NCBI GenBank assembly: GCA_029204225.1
Contig: CM055102.1
Location: forward strand, 24,273,390 to 24,337,389
Origin: Diphasiastrum complanatum
Lineage: Eukaryota > Streptophyta > Lycopodiopsida > Lycopodiales > Lycopodiaceae
DNA: 64,000 bases
Direction: 5' to 3'
In this document: in pieces, positions 34,801 through 46,800 of the stretch
How the letters are laid out: every line of letters starts with the position of its first letter
How positions within the stretch are numbered: position 1 is the stretch's first letter
Made by a program: the position numbers and the translations under genes
The notes under the pieces: generated by a model
Databases searched by the model: none
What the model saw: only the letters and a program-made list of their open reading frames with translations
What the model was told of the DNA's origin: nothing

Positions 34801-37800
34801 GGCATATGACACCACGATGGGATTGGTTATCTAGTTTTCAACAACTATATGATAGTACAAATGTCATATTGGGAGACAATTATACTTATGACATCAAGGG
34901 TGTTGAGAAGGAGCATATTCAATTACCTTTAGGATAGATCGGTAATATCAACAAAGTTCTTTATGTACCTATCATAAAGAAAAACGTACTCTCAGTCTCA
35001 GCTATAGCAAAGCAACATATGGTTGTGCAGTTCAATGAAAAACGATGTCTTATCAAGAAGAAAAACAATGAAGCGGTAGCCGAAGGTGTTCTTCCAAGAA
35101 GGTTGTGTAAACTTCAAGCTCAAGTGATAAGTCATCAAGCGGGAAGTGCAATTATCAAAGCGACGAGTAAGTTATGGCATGAGAGGTTTGGACATTTGAA
35201 TTATAATAGTCTGCAAGTTATGAAGAAATCTAATATGGTTACATGTTTACATCAAGTTATTTCATATCACAAGTTTTGTGAAGGTTGTCTTTGGAAAACA
35301 TAATACATAGAAATTTTCTTCTAGTACAACTAAAGCAAGAAATGTTCTTCAACTTGTTCATACATATTTGTGTGGTCCTATGAACAAGCAAGTTATTATA
35401 TGGTGTTTGTGGATGATTATTCCAAGAAGATATGGGTATACCTTCCCAAGAATAAAAGTGAGGCATTCAGATGCTTTACTTGGTTCAAGGCACAAGTTGA
35501 AAAAAAAGGTAGATAAACAAAGATATTCCATTCAGATAAAGGGGGAGAATTTCTTTCAACAGATTTTCAAGTGTATTGCAAGGACAATCGTATAAAGAGA
35601 CAAATGCATGTACAAAAATGCCTCAACAAAAAGGAATCGTAATAAGAAAGAATCATTCTATTGTGGAAACTGCTAGGAGCATGCTTAGAAGTAAGAATCT
35701 TCGAACTATTTGGGGTGAAGCAATCAAAACAACAGTTTATATTTTGAATAGCAATCCTACTAAAGTGGTAGAGAATCGAACTCTAGAAGAAGCTTATACG
35801 GATAAAAAACCTAGTGTAAATCATTTGAAGAGTTTGGGAGTATTGCATATGCTCATATACCTAAGGACATGAGAAGCAAGTTGGATTCACATGCAAAAAA
35901 GTGTTTGATGGTAGGATATGATGATCAAAAAAAGGATATAAGCTTCATGACATTGAAGGAAAAAAAGTCATTATAGGCAGGGATGCTATCTTTGATGAGA
36001 TGGGATCTCATCAAGATATTGAAAGATCTTGTGAGAAGGAAAAAGATAATTTACGTAAATTCGAATCAACACATGAATTGCCTACACCAACTCATTTGCC
36101 TAGAGACAAAGCATTGATAGAGACAGAAAAAAGGAAACAAGTACATCGGATACTAATTCACCTTTGATTTCACCAGGCAAAAAGCATCCTACGTCGTTCA
36201 CTAAAAAGTTATCTAGGTGGTACTATGAGACGATCAAAGATGGAGTCATCTTGAAACAAGGAGAGTGAAGTAAATAGGGCGCTAGGAGATTGGCAAGGCT
36301 TGAGAAACAACATGAGGATCAAGATCACGATAGACATGAGGATCAACATGGGGATCGACAAGAGGATGAAAATGTACAGTTTGCATTTATGGCTACTGAA
36401 TCTAACAAAAGATCCATCTACTTTCAGAGAGGCTGAAAAAGTTTAAAGAGGAAAAATGGAGGAAACCTATGAACGAGGAGTACAACTATATCATGAAGAA
36501 CAAGACTTGGAGGCTTGTGCAATTATCAACATGGAAAAAGGCCATTGGTTGTAAGTGAATTTATAGAACCAAGAACAAATCAAATGGTTCTATTGATAAG
36601 CGAAAGGCAAGGTTCGTTGCAAAAGGATATACACAACAGAAAGGAATGGATCATGAGGAAACGTTGCACCAGTTGCAAAGTTGACTACCATGAGGATAGT
36701 TATGTCATTCGCAGCTTAGTTTGGTTGGGATATCCAACAAATGGATGTTGAAAGTGAGTTCTTAAATGGATTTCTAGAGGAGGAAATCTATATGGACCAG
36801 CCAAAGGGATACATGGTCAAAGGACAAGAAGACATGGTTTGCAGTTGTATTGTAATGATGTATGTTGATGACCTTATCATCACAAGTTTTAATCAGATTT
36901 TGATTTTGAGTATTACGAAAGATTGGTCATTAGAGTTTGGCATGATAGATCTTGGTTCACTACAATATTTTCTTGGGATTCGAGGTATGGAGAGTAGCAC
37001 ATGGTATATTTATTTCTCAATCTAATTATGCACATGACCCTCTTGAGAATTTTGGGAGGAATGCAAACCCATTTCAACCCCATATGATTGTGGATGTAAG
37101 CATACGAAGCTGAGGAAAATCAAGATATAGATGGCAGGTTATATAGACAACTTGTTGAAAGTCTGATCTATCTAACAACGCTTATGCTATTAATATGGTT
37201 AGTCAGTTTATGGCTAAGCCTAAGCAAATTCACTAGAAAGCTGCAAAGAGGGGACTAAGGTATTGAAGGTACATTACAATTTGGTATCTTCTATGGAAGT
37301 CACGATGTTTCATAGTTTCAAGGGTATGTTGATGTGGATTGAGCTGGAGATGTAGAAGATGGAAGATCGAAGATCAATTATTGGTTAGTTTGCTCAAAAG
37401 GCATAAACTATACGCAAAGAAACCTAAATGTGAATTCTTTGCCGAAGAAATAGCGACTTTAGGCCATATTATCTCAAAAGACGAGATTAAGATGGACCCT
37501 AATAAGGTCGAGGCCATATTCAATTGGCCAAAACCGACTAGTATCTCAGATGTTCAAGTCTTTCTTAGCCTTTTGAGATATTACAAACAATTTGTCAAGG
37601 ATTATGCTCAAATAGCAATTCCCATGATAAATCTTCTTTAGGGGAAGGGAAAGGGAAAGGAGTTCGTTTGGGGGCCATAGCAACAAAAGAGTTTTGATGC
37701 TCTCAAAACAACCTTGGTTACAACACCAATACTAAAAGTCATAGACCCAAAACAGCCTTTTGTGGTCAATTGCTAGGGGCTTTGCGGTAGGTGCGATGTT

Positions 37801-40800
37801 GAACCAAAATGGACGACTAGTTGCATTCAAAAGGAAGAAGCTTGAGCTAGCCCAGACTAGATACAGTGCTTATGAAAAAGATCTTTCCATAGTTCATGCC
37901 TTTAAGACTTGGCGGCACTATCTGTATGGTGCTAATTTTGAGGTACAAACTGATCATGAAAGCCACAAATATTTATGTAATCAACCTGAGCTTAGGGGTC
38001 GGAAAGCTTGATGGGCTGAATTAAGGCAAGAATTTGACTTGTCTATTATATATAGACGAGGAAAATTCAACACAATGGCAGATGCTCTTAGCAGAATACC
38101 AATCGTAAATCAATTAAGTTTTACCCATATCTGTAATGAGTTACTCGAGTCCTTGAAAGGAAATGTAGACACGATGCGTGTTTCTTCATAGTTTGGAAAA
38201 CAGTCCAAGACAGAGATGTATAGACTTCTGAACCAGTTCCTAGGGCTGGAGAAGATTCATCCAAGCATACGACAGCTTTCGTTGAGGATCCAGAATCCAA
38301 GTATATGCCAAAATGTGTTGAGGATTCTGAGTCAATACACCCCAAGCATATCATTGCGGTTGAGGGATCTAGCTCTCGAAGATTCAAATGGAAACAGTAG
38401 AGCATCTAAAGGCAAGTGGGTTGTTACAGTCATTAGAAATACTAGCTGGTAAATGGGAGAGTATTTCCATGGATTTATAGTAGGTCTGCCCATGACCCAG
38501 AAGGATCATGATGCTATATGAGTCACACTTGATTGTTTGACCAGAATGGCTCATTTTATTCTGACCAAAACAACCGTTACAGCTCCAAAGTTACCAAGGT
38601 TATTCATAGCTATTTAAATTATATGGTCTTCCTTCCGACATAGTCAGCAACCGGGATAGTAAGTTTGAGGCTTTCTAGAGAGCAAAATTCCATCGCCTTC
38701 ATAACAAATTGGTCAAACAGAAAGAGTAAAGCAAGTGCTAAAGGATATGCTTCGAGCATACATCAACAAAAAGCAAAACTAATTGGGAGGAATATCTTTC
38801 AATATTAGAGTTTGCTTATAACAGTGCCAAACATTCAACTACGAGATACAGCCCATTTATGTTGATGTATGGTTTTCAGCCACACTCGCCCATAGCTATA
38901 GGGTTCAAACAGGAAAAAGTTGAAGTAGCCATAAACTCTTGAGAAAACCTAAACCAATTGGTACAACATGCTAAGAGAAGCTTTAAGCAAGCCCAGGATT
39001 GAGCAAAGCATTATGCAAATCCGCACGGACAAGACATTCAATTCTCCCCTGGTGAGAAAGTCTTTCTTTGAGTCCCAGCTGAATCTAGAACCCTAAAAAT
39101 AGGAGTGTGTGCTAAGTTATTTGTCACAAGCTAGTCTCTCCAAGCTCGTGAATCCTAGAAGCCGGTGTGTAGAATCAACCTCCCAACCATAGGCGGTTAA
39201 CCCCTCCTTGAGTCCTTCTACCTGCTATTCCCGTCAACTGGCACATGGCATCCACCTGTGGGTGATCAGTCCACTTGGCATGCCTAGCCCCTGTGACCTA
39301 TGAATACTGAGTGACTCATAGGGTACCACCCTCGTGCCCCGCCAAAGACCTGTGAACCTCTTGGTCACCTCGACTACTTGTCGACTAGCATCTCGTCACT
39401 GACGGCTAGAGTCCCAACGGTCAAGACACACCGCATCTCTGACAACTTGTCAGGCGGCCTCACCGGGTCACTACTCGTGACGCACCGGTCCCAACTTGGG
39501 ACAGATGTCCTCCTCGGTCACTGGCCCTTGCCAATACTTGGCCTCAAGCCCTTTGGTAACCGACCGTGCCGAGGTCATGATAGAGTCGTAACTGGACTCT
39601 AACAATCCTTCCCTCCTCTGGCAAGTCATCGGTCCTCGATGACAAACTCTGGGTAAGACTTCTGCAACGCCTGTCGCGTCTCCCAGGTAGCCTCTGACAA
39701 CGAATTCCCTTTCCAGGTTACTAGATACTCTTGAAGGAGACGATTCCGCAATTGTCGCTCCCTTCGATCTAGGATTCTGTCTGGCCCATAACCTGTGGTG
39801 TCTTTCTCCTCAAGAGACACTAGACCTTCCACCAGGCTATCGCCATCGTGCAAACATCTCTTCAATTTGCTAACATGGAATACTAGATGCACCTTGCATC
39901 CCACAGGTAGCTATAGCTTATAAGCTACTTGGATCACCTTCTTAATAATCAACCATGGTCCACAATACCTAGGAGATAACTTGGCGCACTTTCCTGTGCG
40001 TAGCACCTTCGACTTCGAAGGGACTAGTAAATACACCCAATCTGCATTCTCAAATTCCCGATAGATACGATTCTCACAAGCATAACTCTCTGCCCTAGCT
40101 ACAGCTTTCGAAAAGTTATCTCGTGCCAACTCTAGCTTCTGCTGCATCTAAGCCAAAAACTCTACAGCACTAGGTACCCTATGCGGAATCCCTATGATTG
40201 TAGGACTCAGTGGCCTGAAACCATAATTGAACTCAAATGGACTCAATCCAGTGTACGCATGTGTCTTATCATTGTACGCGAACTCCATAGATATTTGTTG
40301 GGTCTTAGGTAGCCCAACAAATCAATCCATAGAGATGCTTTCCCACCTTCCTGTAGGTATCTCAAGTGGATGTAGCAAGCCCGCAGGATTTACTCTCTCG
40401 GCCACCTGACAAGCCGTGCAACGCTGGACGTACTCTCTTACATCCCGCTGCAATCGTGGCCAGAAATAATGCCTTCTTAAAAGCTCCCTAGTCTTATCAA
40501 TACCAGGGTGCCCTGCGCAGGGACTATCATGGCATTCATGAAGTATCTTACGATGAAGATCCTTCACGTCTGGCACGAATACTTTTCCATTTTCTCAACT
40601 ACATACCTTCCTTCACGGTGTATGTCAAATAAGTACTGGTGTGTTCCTCTACGGAAGCGACAGACGAGGCTGACTCTTCCGCTTGGTCGACTGACTTGCA
40701 TGCATAGGCTACACACACTGACAATGTGGGTCCTTTTGTTGAGCCCTCTTGATCCCCTCCATGAGATCACTGTCAACTACAGGCAAGGCTCATCTGATGC

Positions 40801-43800
40801 AGTACCAACGATAGTGCATCAGCGACCACATTTTCCTTCCCTCCTCGGAATTGAATTTCCAAATGAAATTCCTGCATCAGCTTGGCCCACTGAGCTTGGC
40901 GGCCTTACAAATCTGGCTGAGTGCAAAATACTTTATAGTATAATGATCTGTGTACACATAAAACTCGGTGACGTATAAATAATGTCTCCACACCTTGAGC
41001 GCATGTACTCACATACAGCTCTTGCTCCTATGCGTATATACCATCTTGGCTCAACACTGCAGCTACGGCAATGCCACTTGCATCTGTCTCTAGGTCAAAC
41101 GGTATCTGGGTATGAATAAACTTGAGAACAGGAGCCGTGGCCAGCGCCTCCATCAAATTCTCAAACCTGTGCTGAGCTTCAGCAACCCACCGATCTACAG
41201 TGCTGTTTTTCCGTAACCGGTCCATCAAAGGAGCAGCTACCTTGGAATTAACAAACTGCCGGTAGAACTTGCAAATACTTAAGATTGTAATTGGCGTATA
41301 TCGGCAGGCCTCGGCCACTTCTTAACCACAGCCACCTTGGCTGGGTCAACCGAAATACCCTCAACTGTCACCACGTGACCCAAATACTCGACATGAGTCT
41401 TACACAACTCTGTCTTCTGAGCATTGGCATACAAGACAGAAGCTTGTAACTTGCCCAATACGGTCTTGAGATGAACCTCATGCTCCTCGACCGCTTTGCT
41501 AAAAACCAATATGTCGTCAATAAAATTGACGACAAACTTGCCCATATAGTCTCGCAAGACATCGTTCATGAGCATCATGAACGTGGCTGGGGCATTGGTT
41601 AACCCAAATAGCATAACCAAAACCCAAAATGACCGAAACGGGTTCGGAAGGACGCCTTCATCTCGAATCCGTATTTAATGGTATCCACTTTTGAGATCTA
41701 TCTTACTGAAAATGGTTGCACCTTGCAACGCATCCAGTAGATCATCAATCCTGGGCATCGGATACTTGTGCTTTACAGTGATTTTATTCAATCCCCTGTA
41801 ATCTACACGCATCCGGAAACTACCATCCTTTTTCTTACCACATCCTATAAGGAGGCCTACATACCGGACTTGCCCCTGGAACGAGCTCAAAACGATGATC
41901 AACGTTCCGACTAGGCGGCAATCCCTCTAGCATAATACTAATTAGCACGCAGTTTAAACGGCGTGCGGATGGACTTCTCCAACTCACTTGCTGGGTCACA
42001 TCTAGGCTGTAATGCAAATGCATGTGCACTAGGGGATGCAAAAGTAAATGAAGCTTCTTGTGGTTTATTAGTGAGTGTGCTTATCTGATTATTACCAACA
42101 TAAGAATCAAAACTGGATTCAACATTCACATAACACAACCACAAATACTGAATCTCCATTCTCTTTATTTGCATATAGGTAACAAGAGGACTCTCAATAG
42201 ATGGTCTCCCCCCCTTTTAAAACATGAGACAAACCCGCATGTCCAAACAAAAGAAAGAAAAACTATACAGGCTGCCTACTCATCGTCGCTTACTAATAAG
42301 TCTTCCAAAATCTCCTCATCCTCGTCCTTATCTTGACGCTGTTGTAAAACATGGAGCTTCATGTCCGTGCGGCGAGGACAATCATTGACAAGATGCTTGC
42401 CAAGACAGAAAAAGCATAATCCGTCTTTCTTGGCCTTGTCCTTTGTTTTGGACTGAGAGGAGACTTGTTGTAAGCCTGATGAGCCAAAGGAGATGTCTCT
42501 ATCCACTTCAAAGTCTGCTGCATCTGGATAGGATCCTTTTGCGAAAAGCCTTTCTGACCAGCTTGGCTAGACTTTCGCGAACCCTTCCTCTGAGGCCAGC
42601 TTGGCGCTCCAGATTCAGCCTTGGTGCGCACATTACCTTCAAAGTTGAGAGCTGTAGCAACTGCCTCTCCTAAGGTCTTGCACCCTTCATTAAGCACTAA
42701 AGGCCTCAACTCTTCGTGAAGGCCAAAAATAAACTTGTGGACTATGATCCACTTAGGAATCTATTCTGGAATCTTGATAAGAGTCTCACGATACTTATCA
42801 GCATATTCCTGCACCGTGTACTGCCTTTGACGATGCAAAAACCGAGCGTCCGTCGCACACACATGCTCATGTGGAGGAATGAATTGAGCTCTAAAAGCTC
42901 GCTTGAAATCAATCCAGGTGGATGGAGCCTGATTAAACTTCAACAACTTGCGCCACCACCTATCAGCAAAATCAGTGAGATGGTAAGCAACTTTGCGGAC
43001 TCGCCAACCCTCCTCCGTTGAGACCCGCTTCAAATCAAAATAATCGTCCCACTGATGCAACCACTGGTTTACAACATCAGTTGTTCTCTGGGAAGTATTT
43101 CCTGCGAAATGAGTAAGCTTAAAATCTTTGTCTTCTGGGTATAGTGGAGGTAACACAGGACGAACTGCAGAAGACGGAAATGGATAAGGATAAGGCGGAG
43201 TATGTTGCGAGGAAGACGCAAAACCACCAACTACAGAGGAGAGCATCTCTCGCATCTCTGCGATGGTCTTCTCCATACTATCCATGTGAGCTTGCACAGA
43301 AGAGGAAACATCAGCAGACGAACTAGCAACCATTATAGGCGGGTTACGGTCAGGGCTAAGCACAGGGCTAGGTGGTGGTAATGGAAGAGCAACGGGTGGC
43401 TGATCGGAATATCAACTCTATCATCTTCCATTATGAAACAAAAAACAGAGACAGCACGGAATCAAGCTAGAAATTGCACTTATTAAAACACAGTCAGGAA
43501 AAAGGAAATGTTCAGCTTATTGACAATTTAGAACTGAAAGAGACAAAAGGCAACTGGAAAGTAATAAAACTTTGGGGAAAACACAAAGCCAAGGACAGGT
43601 ACTACTTCCCTTGCATCCTACGCTGGTACAAAAGTCGGTAAAGAACTTTTTTTGGGCACCAAATCGACTTGAAAGTCGAAAAAAACAGGAAAAAAGCGGG
43701 CTATTTGACGTCGAATTTCTTCCAAACGGCAAAAGCTTTTCACGAATGGTCAATTGGCAGTAGGTCGCCCTCCTACTAGGCCCAATCTGAAACCTTAACA

Positions 43801-46800
43801 GCAGAAATCGGAGATAAATCGGAGAAGTTATGTCCAATCCAAAAATCTGACTGTTTTTTGCTTGGAAACCGACTTTTTAGTGAAACAGAGGCAAATCTGC
43901 TCCAAAACCGACGTATGATGGCTCTATAGGATCACTATGGATACTAGGCAGTGTTTCCTCGAAATGCGTTTCGAATGCTGAAACACGTTCGAAACGGGAC
44001 GTACAAAACGACCCCGTTTCAAAACGTCGTTTCAGTGTTCGAAACGACCGAAAAAAAAAAAAACAATTTTTTTTTCTGAAACCACGCCATAAGCTTTGTA
44101 GTATGTACTGGCAATGGGCATGAACAGATTCTCACAACCTAATAACCTATCCATGATAGTATCAATAATTTCAATAATTGACTGAGGAAAGTGGCCATAA
44201 TCACCATACACAGCTTCTCCTCTTGAAATTGCATTCTAATTTCTCTAGAGCATTCTCATGAAATTGGATGTATCTACTTGTTACTAGACTGTCTATGACA
44301 TCTGTAAACCCCAAAAACCGCGCCATAAGCTTTGTAGTATGTACTGGCAATGGGCATGGACAGATTCTCGCAACCTAATAACCTATCCATGACAGTATCA
44401 ATAATTGATTGAGGAAAGTGACCATAGTCACCATACACAGCTTCTCCTCTTGAAGTTGCATTCTCTAGAGCATTCTCATGAAATTGGATGTATCTACTTG
44501 TTACTAGACTTTCTATGATATCTGTAAACCCCAAAAACCCTCAAAAACACATTTTCAAAAAAAAAAAACCCTAAAAAAATTTTCCCGTTTCGAACCTGAA
44601 CCAGACGTTTCAAATGCGTTTCGAAACGCGTATGAAACGATGTACAAAACGCGCCCATGAAACATTGATACTAGGAACATGCTCCCAAAATCTGATCAGG
44701 ATCTGAGTAGGTTCCGGAAAGTTATGAGCGAAAATCCTTCTAAAAAAATGCGCTGGAACTGTAGGAACAAAGTATGCCCAATTTTCCCTGCTAGAAATCG
44801 TTGAAACAACTCTGAAAAGATGTGTAGATCAACGCTGGAGGCCCACCTTCCTTCTCCAATCTGTCTCCCACGTTTTCTCCCGCAAAAATCCTTCAAAAAC
44901 AAGCAAAATCTGACAATTTCTACACTTTCTCTCTAGAACGACGCTTTCTCTCTCTAGAACGAGGCTCTGATACCAATTGTCACAAGCCAGTCTCTCCAAG
45001 CTCGTGAATCCTAGAAGCCGATGTGTAGAATCAACCTCCCAACCATAGGCACCCCCTCCTTGAGTCCTTCTACCTGCTATTCCCGTCAACATTATCTCCA
45101 AGGTATCGTGGCCCACTCACCATTATTAGGAGAATAGGCGAAGTTTCCTATGAGCTAGAACTCCGGAACGACACTAAAGCCCATCCAGTATTTTATGTTA
45201 GCCAGCTACGAAAGGCTTTACCTAGATCAGATAATCTATTAAGGGACAGTGTTCTAGCTACGCCTCTGGATTCTAAGCAACTTCCACATGAACCAAAAAA
45301 CATTCTCGATTCTAGGGAGACGGAAAAACGTCACTTCTATATCAGAAATATTTAGTCAAGTGGAAGGATCAGCCTGTTGAGAATGCCACTTGGAAGAGAG
45401 GTAGTGTTCTTCGTCAACTATATCCAAATTTCATCTTAGGGGACCAAGACAACTCTTAAGGGGGAGGGAGGGAGTGTTACAAGACCAAAGCCCAAACCGA
45501 ACCCAAAGGAGCCACTAGGTGCAGCAAAACATTGTCGAGCAGAGGACAATGTGAGACAATCGCATGCATGAATAACTAGCAGTAGGTATGAGGGCCAACT
45601 TGCCGCACCAGTCACATGCATGGCGATTGGGGGTTCAAACAGTTCAATAGCAGTTATTGTGTTGTTTAGTTCAATTTCTTATAGTCCACACAAAGACGAG
45701 TTCCTCCATCTTTTCTATTAACCAAAAGTACAAGTGCTCCCCAAGGGGACTTACTAGGCCTAACATGGCCCATTTTTTTATAGTTTTGCAATTGCTGAAA
45801 CACTTCATCCTCTTCACTAATGCTCATTCGGTACGGGTACATTGATACATACCCCCACTTCTACCGCTACCTCTAGGCCGCCCCCTAGCATGTCGTGTCT
45901 GCATGTCTAAAGTCCAAGGTCCCACACCCTGTGAAGGCCCTATGAACTGAGATCATGCCTGGCCTGCAGCTGCATGTGATGCCCTGCTCCTCTCTACATA
46001 CATCGAACCCAAAACCCCTCTCGCTCTGCCTCTGGGGTGCCCCCCCAGGCCTATTTGGAGGTAAAAACGGCTTCGCCTGTGTCTCCACATTGGGGTCCAC
46101 TAGCAACTGCTCAATGTCAAAATTCCATGGATCACCTCCCTTACCTCCTCCACATCCCCCCCCCCAATAGCCTCCTCCTGCTCATCCACCCACTCCTCCT
46201 CATAGTCAGCTGGGTACTCCCTCCCCCCCTCCGGTGAAACCTCCTGATCAATAGAATGTGCAACACATAGTGTCCACACAATGGAGGAGTGCATCAACAG
46301 CTCTCCCATCTACCTGCAGTTCGTGGCGTTGTCTGTGACAACTTGAACCACGTGCTCCAGCTTGGAGATTTGGTATATAGCTAGAGGGTGTGATTGCAAG
46401 TGGCAACCTATTTTAAAGACTCTAGTTCTCCCATGTACCTTCTATGTCTCTTCTCTAATCTTTTGCATATCCATGGCTCTTGTAAATTGCGCTTGGGCCT
46501 AAGTCCACAAGGATGGACGAAGAAAGATAACAACAATATGACTTTTGTACAAGGACCCTTATGATTGAGATAATTTCAACATGAGGGATTGAGGGAAATC
46601 TAAGCACTCAATAACACAGTCATAGATATACCAAACACCAAATACACCAAAAAGGAAGCTATCTATTTTCAAAGACCACTCTTGGCCTTAAGTCCACATG
46701 GATAGACAAAGCATGATGGATAGAGAAAGATGACACCAATATGATCATTAAGGTTGCATCTTAGGAGGTCAAGTCTTAAGTAGAGGGCTAAGCTCAAGGA

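Larger units (their letters stand above)
39122..45091 (-). mobile_element. Ty3/gypsy retrotransposon inserted in another gypsy element
   Basis: Length 5,970 bp on the minus strand, same direction as KASII. Flanks are TTATT (39117-39121) and TTATC (45092-45096), a 5-bp target duplication with one change. The 5' LTR is at 44978-45091, the primer-binding site at 44961-44975, gag at 42761-43363, pol at 39626-42500 and the 3' LTR at 39122-39604. Part of its leader is a later hAT-like insertion (43949-44667). The integrase core is deleted, so it cannot have been autonomous in this form. Confidence 0.93.
37383..45474 (+). pseudogene. Ty3/gypsy pol (F family), 5'-truncated and split by another gypsy element
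   Basis: The two parts are 37383-39121 and 45092-45474. The left part has the RT thumb ([20 protein letters not shown]), RNase H ([28 protein letters not shown] with the Asp lost), and integrase with a deleted zinc region and shifts. It is cut in AGGAGTGTGTGCTAAGTTAT. The right part resumes CTCCAAGGTATCGTGG and runs to the chromodomain end and a purine tract (AAGGGGGAGGGAGGGAG). The same join is uninterrupted in the related element at 56221, which fixes the insertion point. Five or more stops and shifts; non-functional. Confidence 0.88.

Noticed and set aside
44961-44975. tRNA-like sequence TGGTATCAGAGCC, also at 52104
   Set aside because: Only a primer-binding site next to an LTR; no tRNA arms around it.
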